A stretch of DNA of 64,000 nucleotides from Actinomadura sp. NBRC 104412 (GTDB lineage: Bacteria > Actinomycetota > Actinomycetes > Streptosporangiales > Streptosporangiaceae): the NCBI RefSeq assembly GCF_030269515.1, contig NZ_BSTM01000024.1, positions 62,001-126,000 of the forward strand, given 5' to 3'. A model generated the notes under the pieces. The model was not told the DNA's origin. It made no database searches and worked only from the letters and a program-made list of their open reading frames with translations. Each line of letters begins with the position of its first letter. The first letter of the stretch is position 1. Made by a program: the position numbers and the translations under genes. This document shows, one piece after another, positions 41,324 through 48,799 of this stretch.

Positions 41324-42219
41324 GCGCGGTGCGCCTGCCCCCGGGGATCACGGGTGTCCACGCGCTGCCGGCCGACCACCATGACGGGCCGTGGGACTCG
41401 ATCATCACCGCCCCCGCGCTGAAGGAACGGCTGTTGGGCCAGGCGATCCTGCTGTTGCGCCACGGCCGGCGGCTGCAACGGCTGTCCGGCGCGCCGCACG
41501 GCCTGGTGGTGCTCGCCGGGCCGCCGGGCACCGGGAAGACCACGCTGTGCCAGGGGCTCGCCCAGGTGGTGGCGCTGGCCCTGGCCAGGCGTGGCGGGAC
41601 GACGTTCGTCGAGGTCGACCCGCACGCGTTCCCCAGCGAGATGCTCGGGGAGAGCCAGCGGGCCGTGCGGGAGCTGTTCACCGAGACGCTGCCCGAGCTG
41701 GCCCAGCGGCGGCCGCACACGATCGTGCTGATCGATGAGATCGAGTCCCTCGCGGTACGCCGCAGCGCGGCGGCGTTCGAGACCAACCCCGTCGATGTGC
41801 ACCGCGCGACCGACGCCGTGCTGTCCGGCCTCGACGAGCTGCGCGCCTCGTCACCCCACCTGTTGATGCTGGCCACCACCAACTTCATGCCCGCACTGGA
41901 CGAGGCGTTCCTGTCCCGTGCCGACCTGGTGCTGGAGACGGCGCTGCCCGACGAAGAGGTGATCACCGAGATCATCCGCGGATCGCTGACCGAACTCGCC
42001 GTCCAGTGGCCCGGACTGCGGCCACTGGCCGAGGACACCGAGCTGCATCGCAAGCTCGCCGCCCGGTGCGCCGGATTCGACGGGCGCCGGGTGCGCAAGG
42101 CGATCCTGTCGGCCCTGGCGCGGCGCCCGGACCTCGCCGAGGACCCCGAGCGGCTCACCCCCGACGATCTGTCGGCCGCGGTCGGCGCCGCGGCCGATGG
42201 CCCGCTCGCCGGCTCCTGA
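41320..42219 (+). CDS. AAA+ ATPase of the TRIP13/Pch2 family, short form
   Basis: This 299-residue AAA+ protein has Walker A GPPGTGKT at 67-74, Walker B VLIDE at 136-140, sensor-1 N188 and arginine-finger region SRAD near 200. The stretches VLIDEIESLA, LSGLDEL and TTNFMPALDEAFLSRAD align with the TRIP13/Pch2 signature, not with the MoxR or ClpX type, and the C-terminal FDGRRVRKAIL matches its lid. Only about 60 residues precede Walker A, so the usual N-terminal substrate-binding domain is missing. TRIP13 proteins remodel HORMA proteins, and bacterial versions occur in CBASS, but no HORMA or nucleotidyltransferase gene is near. It overlaps bicupin copy 3 by 4 bp. Confidence 0.85.
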   Translation: MSAVRLPPGITGVHALPADHHDGPWDSIITAPALKERLLGQAILLLRHGRRLQRLSGAPHGLVVLAGPPGTGKTTLCQGLAQVVALALARRGGTTFVEVDPHAFPSEMLGESQRAVRELFTETLPELAQRRPHTIVLIDEIESLAVRRSAAAFETNPVDVHRATDAVLSGLDELRASSPHLLMLATTNFMPALDEAFLSRADLVLETALPDEEVITEIIRGSLTELAVQWPGLRPLAEDTELHRKLAARCAGFDGRRVRKAILSALARRPDLAEDPERLTPDDLSAAVGAAADGPLAGS

Positions 42220-42230
42220 GGGAGCCGGCG
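42207..42230 (+). terminator. Perfect 10-bp stem-loop with the AAA+ stop codon in its loop
   Basis: CGCCGGCTCC-TGAG-GGAGCCGGCG is a perfect inverted repeat whose TGAG loop contains the stop codon of the AAA+ gene. It has no T-run, as is common for GC-rich actinomycete terminators. It lies between convergent genes and probably ends the bicupin/AAA+ transcript. Confidence 0.65.
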
Positions 42231-42251
42231 GGGGGCCGCCTCCGGCGAGCG

Positions 42252-42301
42252 GCGCCTTACGCGCCTTGCGCGCCTTACGTGCCTTGCGCGCCTTGCGCGC
42301 C
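42252..42301. repeat. 9-bp tandem repeat carrying the stop codon of the downstream gene
   Basis: Five full copies and part of a sixth of GCGCCTTRC lie in register. On the minus strand they read as repeated Gly-Ala-Gln codons of the 42275-43261 gene. A CAA-to-TAA change in copy three (42275-42277) is its stop; copy one carries the same change. Confidence 0.9.
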
Positions 42302-43261
42302 GGCCGTCCGGCCTCGGCCCACCGGGTACGGGAACACGGTCTCCAGTGGCATCGGCTCGTCGAGGATGTGCTGGCGGACCGCGTGCCCGATCAGCTTGTC
42401 GATCATCGCCCGGTTCGGTTCGACGCCGTACGGCAGCGGATCCGCGCCGGTCGCCTCCAGCACCCTCAGGTGGCGCCGGTCGTCCGGGCCCGGCCGGTCG
42501 AGCGTGCCGGCCCGCAGCCGGTCCACGTACCGGTCCTTGGCCCGTTCGAACGCGTCGAACACCTGCCCGGCGAGCTCCGGCCGGGCTTCGAGCAGCTCGT
42601 CGCGGACCACGACGAGATGGTTGATCGGGTACAGGCCGGAGTCCTGGAACGCCGCGAAGGCGGCGGCGTCGGGGTCAGGGATCAGTGGCGCCACGTCCGG
42701 GTGGTCGACGCTCACCCCGATCGCGGCGGCGAGCTCACCGGTGGCGACCTGTTCCTCCAGGGTGCGTCCGGGCTCCAGCGGTACGACGTTGGCCGGTGGC
42801 CGGTAGTCGGCGACGTGCTCGTCACCGGACAGCACCCAGGTGATCGCGTCCAGGTCGACGCCGTACTCGTCGGCGAGGATGCCGCGCGCCCACACCCCGG
42901 TGGTCACCGTGTAACCGCGGTTCACCCCCACCCGCCGGCCTTCGAGGTCCTTCGGGTGCCGGATGCCCAGCCTGGTGTTGTGCACGATCGCGCCGTGGTG
43001 GAAGCCGCGGACCAGGAACACCGGCAGCGCCGAGAACGGCACGCCGTGCGCCCTGGCGCACAGGTAGGTGGTGAACGCCATCTCGCTGACGTCGAACTCC
43101 AGGTTCCGCACCATCCGGCGGAACGCCTTCACCAGGACGGGGACCTCTTCGAAGTCGAAGACGAATCCCTCCGGTCGCACGGAGCCGTCCTTGAGCGCGG
43201 CGTTGGCGCCCTGGGTCCGGGTCACCGCCTTGAGGGTCGGGAGGCTGTCACCACGAGACAT
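42275..43261 (-). CDS. 4,5-dihydroxyphthalate decarboxylase/NMT1-like substrate-binding family protein
   Basis: This 328-residue protein is a paralogue of 51636-52643. Shared regions: LPTLKAVTRTQGANAALKDG opening, EFDVSEMAFTTYL, the FHHGAIVHN strand, and GYTVTTGVWARGIL. The family joins 4,5-dihydroxyphthalate decarboxylase to periplasmic-binding-like folds; no signal peptide is seen, which favours a cytoplasmic enzyme. ATG at 43261 has no ribosome-binding site, and a TAGAAT box ends 21 bases upstream, so the mRNA may have a very short leader. Its C-terminus is made of the GAQ tandem repeat. It is convergent with the AAA+ gene. Confidence 0.78.
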   Translation of the reverse strand: MSRGDSLPTLKAVTRTQGANAALKDGSVRPEGFVFDFEEVPVLVKAFRRMVRNLEFDVSEMAFTTYLCARAHGVPFSALPVFLVRGFHHGAIVHNTRLGIRHPKDLEGRRVGVNRGYTVTTGVWARGILADEYGVDLDAITWVLSGDEHVADYRPPANVVPLEPGRTLEEQVATGELAAAIGVSVDHPDVAPLIPDPDAAAFAAFQDSGLYPINHLVVVRDELLEARPELAGQVFDAFERAKDRYVDRLRAGTLDRPGPDDRRHLRVLEATGADPLPYGVEPNRAMIDKLIGHAVRQHILDEPMPLETVFPYPVGRGRTAGAQGAQGT

Positions 43262-43378
43262 GAGAGGAAGGTAACACATTCTAAACATAAGACCCTCGGC
43301 CGAGATCAGCGCGACCGCGAGAGCGCCACCGGCGACCGGATCGACGCATCGCGCCACACCCCTCCCAGACTAAGGCAT

Positions 43379-43393
43379 AATGGTCTTACATTT
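43379..43393. promoter_or_regulatory. GntR/FadR-type operator at the Rieske operon promoter
   Basis: AATGGT-CTT-ACATTT has a perfect left half and a degenerate right half. It lies 24 bp before the ferredoxin reductase start, at the head of the 43.4-53.4 kb operon. CATAAT at 43376-43381 may be the -10 and overlaps it. Confidence 0.65.
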
Positions 43394-43416
43394 ATTCCAG
43401 TCGAGCGAGGTACTGC

Positions 43417-44712
43417 ATGTCAGGCGCCACGAAGAAGGGCAGCGGCGGCACTCTGATCGTGGGCGGCAGCCAGGCCGGGCTTCAGCTGGCCGTGTCGCTG
43501 CGGCGGCTCGGGGACACCGCGCCGATCGTCCTCGTCGGGGAGGAACCGCACCCGCCCTATCAGCGGCCGCCCTTGTCCAAGGAGTTCCTCGCCGGAGAGG
43601 CGGGGCTCGACTCGCTTCCCCTCCGCGCGCCCGCGTTCTACACCGACTCCGGGATCGACCTGGTGTGCGGGGAGCGGGTGAGCCGGCTGACGCTGTCGCC
43701 CACCGGCCCGCCGGGCTCGGGGGTCGCGGAGACCGCCACCGGACGCGAACTGCCCTTCGACCGGCTGGCGCTGACCGTGGGCGCGAGCGTCCGGCGGCTG
43801 CCCGTCCCCGGCGCCGGCCTCGACGGGATCTGCTTCCTGCGCGACCGCGACGACGCGGTGAACCTCCAGGCCCGGCTCCGCTCCGCCGCGCGGACCGTCG
43901 TCATCGGCGGCGGGTTCATCGGCCTGGAGGTGGCCGCGGCGGCCCGCCGTCTCGGCGGGTCGGTCACGGTGATCGAGGCCGCGGACCGGCTGATGGCACG
44001 GGCCGTGGGGCCCGTGGTCTCGGAGTTCTACCTGCGGGCGCACCGGCGCCGCGGCATCGACGTGCGGCTGTCGTCGCAGGTGTCGGCGTTCCTTGGCATA
44101 GGGGGCAGGGTGACCGCGGTCGCGCTGGCCGACGGGACGGAGCTGCCCGCCGACCTCGTGCTGATCGCGGTCGGCGTCGTCCCGCGCACCGAGCTCGCCG
44201 AACAGCTGGGGCTGGCGTGCGACGGGGGCATCGTCGTGGACGCGCGGGCCCGCACCAGCGAGCCCTCGGTCGTCGCCGCGGGCGACTGCACCGCGCAGCC
44301 GCACCCGGTGACCGGGCAAGGGCGGGTGCGGCTGGAGTCGGTCCAGAACGCCGTGGCCCAGGCGCAGGTGGCGGCGGCGACCCTGCTGGGCCGGGCGGAG
44401 GGGACCAAGCCGGTGCCCTGGTTCTGGTCCTACCAGGGTGACCTCAGGCTGCAGATCGCCGGCCTGTCGACCGGCTACGACGAGCAGGTGGTGCGGGGCG
44501 AGCCGGACAGCGAACGGTTCTCCGTCCTGTACTACCGCCAGAACCGCCTGCTGGCCGTGGACGCGGTCAACCGGCCCGCCGACTACATGACCGTGCGCAA
44601 GGCCCTCGGTGAGGGCGCGACCATCCCTCCCGGCCGCGCCGCCGACCCCGAGGCGCCGCTGAAGTCGGTCATCGAGACCTCACCTTGTGCCAGGGAGAGA
44701 GGTCTGGTCTAA
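43417..44712 (+). CDS. FAD-dependent ferredoxin reductase
   Basis: This 431-residue oxidoreductase has two dinucleotide-binding motifs: GGSQAGLQLA near 16-25 for FAD and VIGGGFIGLE near 165 for NAD(P)H, with the C-terminal FAD motif VVAAGDC. It corresponds to the reductase of three-component Rieske oxygenases (BphA4, RhuA type). It passes electrons from NADH to the ferredoxin encoded next. The stop TAA shares a base with an ATG (TAATG) of a possible longer form of the ferredoxin. Confidence 0.92.
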   Translation: MSGATKKGSGGTLIVGGSQAGLQLAVSLRRLGDTAPIVLVGEEPHPPYQRPPLSKEFLAGEAGLDSLPLRAPAFYTDSGIDLVCGERVSRLTLSPTGPPGSGVAETATGRELPFDRLALTVGASVRRLPVPGAGLDGICFLRDRDDAVNLQARLRSAARTVVIGGGFIGLEVAAAARRLGGSVTVIEAADRLMARAVGPVVSEFYLRAHRRRGIDVRLSSQVSAFLGIGGRVTAVALADGTELPADLVLIAVGVVPRTELAEQLGLACDGGIVVDARARTSEPSVVAAGDCTAQPHPVTGQGRVRLESVQNAVAQAQVAAATLLGRAEGTKPVPWFWSYQGDLRLQIAGLSTGYDEQVVRGEPDSERFSVLYYRQNRLLAVDAVNRPADYMTVRKALGEGATIPPGRAADPEAPLKSVIETSPCARERGLV

Positions 44713-44725
44713 TGGACATACCAAA
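44711..44725. promoter_or_regulatory. Possible internal GntR/FadR-type operator before the ferredoxin gene
   Basis: AATGGA-CAT-ACCAAA resembles the operator at 53449 (TATGGT-CAT-ACCAAT) and lies at the end of the reductase gene, 59 bp before the ferredoxin TTG. It may mark an internal promoter for the ferredoxin-Rieske segment. Confidence 0.5.
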
Positions 44726-44783
44726 CGTCCGAACCAGGGAACGTCATACGGCCGTAGCGCCACCGCGAGAGGACATCGGCGAC

Positions 44784-45107
44784 TTGTCCAAGGTGACCTA
44801 CATCGACAGCACCGGCCGCGCGCACACCGTCGACGCGACGGTCGGCGACACGGTCATGGCCACCGCCGTCAAGAACGGCATCCCGGGGATCGTCGCCGAG
44901 TGCGGCGGGAACCGCTCGTGCGCGACCTGCCACGTGTGGGTCGCCGAACGGTTCGCCCCGCTCGTGGGCGGCCCAGGCGACATGGAGGAGGACCTGCTCG
45001 ACATGGGCGTCTCGGAGCGGCGCCCCACCAGCCGGCTCTCCTGTCAGATCCGCATCACCGAGGATCTCGACGGCCTGACGGTGGAGATCCCAGCCGACCA
45101 GCCATGA
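44784..45107 (+). CDS. [2Fe-2S] ferredoxin, putidaredoxin type
   Basis: This small electron carrier of 107 residues has the vertebrate/bacterial-type cluster ligands C40, C46, C49 and C87 (CGGNRSCATC, then RLSC). TTG at 44784 is preferred because the protein then starts like other family members (SKVTYID) and GAGAGGA precedes it. A start at ATG 44712, with GAGAGAGG upstream and a TAATG overlap, would add a 24-residue unrelated extension. It delivers electrons to the Rieske oxygenase downstream. Confidence 0.88.
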   Translation: MSKVTYIDSTGRAHTVDATVGDTVMATAVKNGIPGIVAECGGNRSCATCHVWVAERFAPLVGGPGDMEEDLLDMGVSERRPTSRLSCQIRITEDLDGLTVEIPADQP

Positions 45108-45171
45108 TCCGGCCGGCCACGACCTTCCGGCCGACCACGACCCGAGCAGCCACGAAGAAGGGAACAAGGCG

Positions 45172-46458
45172 GTGCTGAGGCGGGACATCAACGACCTCTT
45201 GACCCAGACCGGCCCCGGGACGCCGATGGGCGAGCTGTTCCGGCAGTACTGGATCCCGGCACTGCTCGCCGAGGAGCTTCCAGAGAACGACTGCCCGCCG
45301 GTGCGGGTGAAGCTGCTGTCGGAGCGGATGATCGCCTTCCGCGACAGCGAGGGGCGGTACGGCCTGATCGACGAGTTCTGCGCCCACCGCGGCGCGTCCC
45401 TGTGGTTCGGCCGCAACGAGGAGTCGGGCCTTCGCTGCCCCTACCACGGCTGGAAGTACGACGTCACCGGCCAGTGCGTGGAGGTGCCGTCCGAGGCCGA
45501 CAACAGCAGCTTCTGCGAGAACGTGAAGCTGACCTCCTACCCCCTGGTCAAGGTCGGCGATGTGCTGTGGACGCACATGGGCGACCCGGCCCGGCGGCCG
45601 GGCCTGCCGGAGTTCGAGTTCCTGCACGTCCCCCCGGAGCAGACCTACACCTCCAAGCGGTGGCAGCAGTGCAACTGGCTGCAGGCGTTCGAGGGCGGCA
45701 TCGACTCCAGCCACGTCACGTTCCTGCACTCCGGCGGCCTGAAGAACGATCCGCTGTTCAAGGGCGCCAAGGGCAACGAGTACAACCTGAACGACACCAA
45801 GCCGTTCTTCGAGGTCGCCGACAGCGAGGGCGGCCTGTTCGTCGGGGCCCGCCGCAACGCCGAGGAGGGCAAGTACTACTGGCGCATCACGCCCTGGGTG
45901 ATGCCGGCGTTCACGATGGTGCCGCCCCGCGGCGACCACCCGGTGCACGGCCACTTCTGGGTGCCGATCGACGACGAGAACTGCTGGACCTACTCCTTCG
46001 ACTACCACCCCGTCCGCGCGCTGACCGACGCCGAGCGGCAGGCGATGATCGACGGGCACGGCGTGCACAGCAAGAACATCCCCGGGACCTACCGTCCCGT
46101 CGCCAACATGGACAACGACTACCTGATGGACCGCGAGGCGCAGAAGCGCGGCGAGACCTACTCCGGCGTGGCCGGCATCGCACTGCAGGACGCCTCGGTG
46201 CAGGAGAGCATGGGCCCGATCGTGGACCGCACCAAGGAGCGGCTCGTGCCGGCCGACAGCGGGATCATCAAGGCCCGGCAGAAGCTGCGCAAGGCCGCGA
46301 TCGCGCTGCGGGACGAAGGCGTGACGCCACCCGGCGTGGATCCGGCACACCACCGGGTGCGCTCGGCGGCGGTCGTGCTTCCGCAGGCCGAGTCGTTCCT
46401 GGACGCCTGCCGCGACGCGGTCAAGGCGACGCCCGGCACCCCCCAGGCGTCGGTCTGA
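45172..46458 (+). CDS. Rieske [2Fe-2S] aromatic-ring oxygenase, catalytic subunit
   Basis: This 428-residue oxygenase has the Rieske ligands C70, H72, C89 and H92 (FCAHRG, then CPYHGW) and the mononuclear iron ligands D178, H181 and H186 in GGIDSSHVTFLH. This matches the phthalate 4,5-dioxygenase/vanillate demethylase class, where a single alpha subunit works with a reductase. Here the reductase and ferredoxin are separate genes just upstream. The substrate is probably a phenolic or aromatic acid; hydroxylation, demethylation and dioxygenation are all possible. It starts with GTG after AAGAAGGGAA. Confidence 0.92.
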   Translation: MLRRDINDLLTQTGPGTPMGELFRQYWIPALLAEELPENDCPPVRVKLLSERMIAFRDSEGRYGLIDEFCAHRGASLWFGRNEESGLRCPYHGWKYDVTGQCVEVPSEADNSSFCENVKLTSYPLVKVGDVLWTHMGDPARRPGLPEFEFLHVPPEQTYTSKRWQQCNWLQAFEGGIDSSHVTFLHSGGLKNDPLFKGAKGNEYNLNDTKPFFEVADSEGGLFVGARRNAEEGKYYWRITPWVMPAFTMVPPRGDHPVHGHFWVPIDDENCWTYSFDYHPVRALTDAERQAMIDGHGVHSKNIPGTYRPVANMDNDYLMDREAQKRGETYSGVAGIALQDASVQESMGPIVDRTKERLVPADSGIIKARQKLRKAAIALRDEGVTPPGVDPAHHRVRSAAVVLPQAESFLDACRDAVKATPGTPQASV

Positions 46459-46459
46459 G

Positions 46460-46963
46460 ATGGCGTCGCTGTCGGCCTACTCCAGCGAGTCGGCGTGGGC
46501 GGCCTCCGCCGACGAGGCGCGCTACCGCATCGACGGCGACATCGCCCCCGCCAGGAACGCGCGGATCATCGCTCTGGACCGGCGGGCGGCGTCCGTCGCC
46601 CGCCGTGTCGCCGACGGCCCCTGGGCCAAGGCCAGGTTCTTCACCTGCGGGAACCGCGGGCCGGTCAACGGCGCGGGAGCGGTCGAGCTGCACGAGTTCG
46701 ACGGCACGCCCGCGGCGCTGGCGGACCTGCTGACCGACACCGACGTGGTGGTGGTCCTCGCGACCGACGACACCGGGAGGGCCCATGCGGCGGCGATCGG
46801 CCGCGAGTGCGGCGCCCGCGCCATCATGACCGCGGGCATCGTGCTCGGCGACGGCTTCGAGGCCGATGACGCCGTCGCCGCGCTCCGCCCGCACGCCCGG
46901 GTGCTGCTGCTGTCCGCGGACGAGAGCGACGTGTACGAACTGCTCACCGCGCTTCGGGTCTGA
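46460..46963 (+). CDS. Protein of unknown function upstream of PanB-like gene
   Basis: I do not recognise this 167-residue protein. The C-terminal half (about 85-167) looks like a small alpha/beta nucleotide-binding fold: DVVVVLATDD, then GARAIMTAGIVLGD and ARVLLLSADES. The N-terminal part is rich in basic and small residues. There is no signal peptide or membrane segment. It begins one base after the Rieske stop and ends 26 bp before the PanB-like gene, so it belongs to the operon and may be a partner of one of the two. Confidence 0.75.
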   Translation: MASLSAYSSESAWAASADEARYRIDGDIAPARNARIIALDRRAASVARRVADGPWAKARFFTCGNRGPVNGAGAVELHEFDGTPAALADLLTDTDVVVVLATDDTGRAHAAAIGRECGARAIMTAGIVLGDGFEADDAVAALRPHARVLLLSADESDVYELLTALRV

Positions 46964-46989
46964 GTTTCGGGTCAGAGAGGAGGCCCGCG

Positions 46990-47835
46990 ATGCCGGGCGG
47001 AACCGCGGGAAAGGTGACGCCGCGCGCGCTCCAGGAGATGAAGGACGGCGGCCGGAAGATCGTCGGCGTGGTGGCCTGGGACTACCAGATCGCCCGGATC
47101 GCCGACCGGGCGGGCGTGGACCTGGTCTCGGTCGGCGACACCGTCGGCGTGAACCTGTGGGGCGACCCGAACCCGTTCGAGGTCACCATGGACCAGATGA
47201 TCCTGGTGACACGCGCGGTGCGGCGCGGGGTGAGCCGGGCGCTGCTCAGCGCGGACTTCCCCTTCGGCCCTCTGCAGGAGGGCACGGACAGCGCCGTGCG
47301 GGCGGCCATCCGGTTCGTCAAGGAGGCCGGGGCCGACATGGTGAAGCTCGACGCGGCCCCGGACTTCCTCGACTCCGTCAGGGCGATCACCCGGGCGGGG
47401 ATCCCGGTGTTCGCGCAGTTCGGGATCACGCCGCAGACGGCCCTGCGGTACGGGGTCGAGTACAGCTCCGTCCCGTCCGGGGCGGACCAGGTGCCGGTGG
47501 AGATGAAGGACGCGCTGATCGCCGAGGCCAAGCGGCTGGAGGAGGCGGGCGCCGCGCTGCTCAACTTCACCAACTCCGGGCCGGTGGTGGGGGCGGCGGT
47601 GGCGAAGTCCGTGTCCATCCCCGTCGTCGGTGGCTTCGGCGGCGGCCCGTGGCTGGACGGCCGGATGCGGATGGCGCACGCCGCCATCGGCTACGCCGCG
47701 TCCGCCATCGACGATCCTCCCGACACCTACGCCAACGTCGCGCGGATCACACTGGACGCGCTGAGCTCGTACGCCGAGGACGTGCGGGCCGCCCGCCAGA
47801 TCGCGGGCGGCATCCCCGTCCCGCCCGGAAGCTGA
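46990..47835 (+). CDS. 3-methyl-2-oxobutanoate hydroxymethyltransferase (PanB)-like protein
   Basis: This is a 281-residue TIM-barrel protein of the PanB/phosphoenolpyruvate mutase superfamily. The metal-site region VSVGDTVGVNLWG replaces the usual VGDSLGM of PanB, and DMVKLDAAP is in the place of the KLEGG motif, so the active site differs from biosynthetic PanB. In a catabolic operon an aldol or retro-aldol cleavage of a hydroxylated 2-oxo acid is more likely than pantothenate synthesis; that is inference. GAGAGGAGG precedes the ATG. Confidence 0.82.
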   Translation: MPGGTAGKVTPRALQEMKDGGRKIVGVVAWDYQIARIADRAGVDLVSVGDTVGVNLWGDPNPFEVTMDQMILVTRAVRRGVSRALLSADFPFGPLQEGTDSAVRAAIRFVKEAGADMVKLDAAPDFLDSVRAITRAGIPVFAQFGITPQTALRYGVEYSSVPSGADQVPVEMKDALIAEAKRLEEAGAALLNFTNSGPVVGAAVAKSVSIPVVGGFGGGPWLDGRMRMAHAAIGYAASAIDDPPDTYANVARITLDALSSYAEDVRAARQIAGGIPVPPGS

Positions 47836-47842
47836 CCACCCG

Positions 47843-47874
47843 CCAAGCCGACCGACAGCCAGGCCGACCGACAG
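47843..47874. repeat. Tandem 16-bp duplication before the alpha/beta hydrolase gene
   Basis: CCAAGCCGACCGACAG and CCAGGCCGACCGACAG lie end to end, followed by CCAAGG, which supplies part of the ribosome-binding site AAGGAGAG of the next gene. Confidence 0.85.
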
Positions 47875-47891
47875 CCAAGGAGAGCACGTTC

Positions 47892-48740
47892 ATGCCCATC
47901 GCCCATGCCGACGGGATACCGACCAGGTACGAGGTGATCGGCTCGGGGCCTCCGCTGCTGATGTTCTCCCCCGGCGGGTTCGACGCCCAGCGGGAGAACT
48001 GGCGGACGCTGGGGATCTACCGGCGCCTGCGGCTGCTCGACCATCTCGGCGAGCGGTACACCTGCATCGTCTTCGACCGGCGGGAGGCGGGCGAGTCCGG
48101 CGGGCGGCTGGAGCGGCTGAGCTGGGATCGCTACGCGGCGCAGGGGGCCGGCCTGCTCGATCATCTCGGCATCGAACGGGCGCATCTGATGGGCGGCTGT
48201 GCGGGCTGCTCCACGGTCGCCGCGTTCGCGGTCGCCCGTCCCGAGCGGACCCTGAGCATGGTGCTGTTCTCGCCCGCGGGCGGCGTGAAGTACCGCATGA
48301 AGCAGCACGACCGGTTCGACCGGCATCTGGCCTACGTGGACGAGCACGGGCTGGAGGGAGTGCTGGCCCTGGTCAAGAACTCCGACCAGGGGTTCTCCAA
48401 GGATCCCCGGGTCGGCCCCTGGGCTCCCGCGTTGCGCAACGACGCCGCGTTCGCCGACGAGTACGCCCGGCAGGACGCGGGCCGCTACCGCATCCTGGTC
48501 AAGAGCATCGCGCGGCTGCTGTACGACCGCGACACGGTACCCGGAGCGGAACCCGAGGACCTGCTGCGGCTGGACGTCCCCGCCCTCATCGTCCCGGGAG
48601 AGGACGACTCGCACGCGCCCTCGGCAGCTCGCTACCTCCAGGAATGCCTGCCCCGGGCGGAGTACTGGGACGTCCCGGTGGCCGAGCAGACCGAATCGAC
48701 CGCCCCCGCCCAGGTGCTGCGCTTCCTGGATCGGGCATAG
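47892..48740 (+). CDS. Alpha/beta-fold hydrolase with a cysteine nucleophile
   Basis: This 282-residue alpha/beta hydrolase has the nucleophile elbow G-G-C103-A-G in place of the usual G-x-S-x-G. Oxyanion region FSPGGFDAQ near 26, FDRREAGESG near 61, and the acid residue in VPGEDDSHAP are as expected; the final His is not obvious (PVAEQTES stands where it is usually found). Cysteine nucleophiles occur in dienelactone hydrolases, but this is a different subfamily. An ester or C-C hydrolase is possible. AAGGAGAG precedes the ATG at 47892. Confidence 0.83.
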   Translation: MPIAHADGIPTRYEVIGSGPPLLMFSPGGFDAQRENWRTLGIYRRLRLLDHLGERYTCIVFDRREAGESGGRLERLSWDRYAAQGAGLLDHLGIERAHLMGGCAGCSTVAAFAVARPERTLSMVLFSPAGGVKYRMKQHDRFDRHLAYVDEHGLEGVLALVKNSDQGFSKDPRVGPWAPALRNDAAFADEYARQDAGRYRILVKSIARLLYDRDTVPGAEPEDLLRLDVPALIVPGEDDSHAPSAARYLQECLPRAEYWDVPVAEQTESTAPAQVLRFLDRA

Positions 48741-48799
48741 GCCGGGCCGGCCCAGACCGGACGAGCCCGCACAGGGGCCGCACACAGGAAGGAGAAGGC

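Noticed and set aside
41320-42219. CBASS type III defence system, suggested by the TRIP13-like ATPase
   Set aside because: No CD-NTase, HORMA or effector gene is nearby; the ATPase is coupled to a bicupin in a catabolic regulon.
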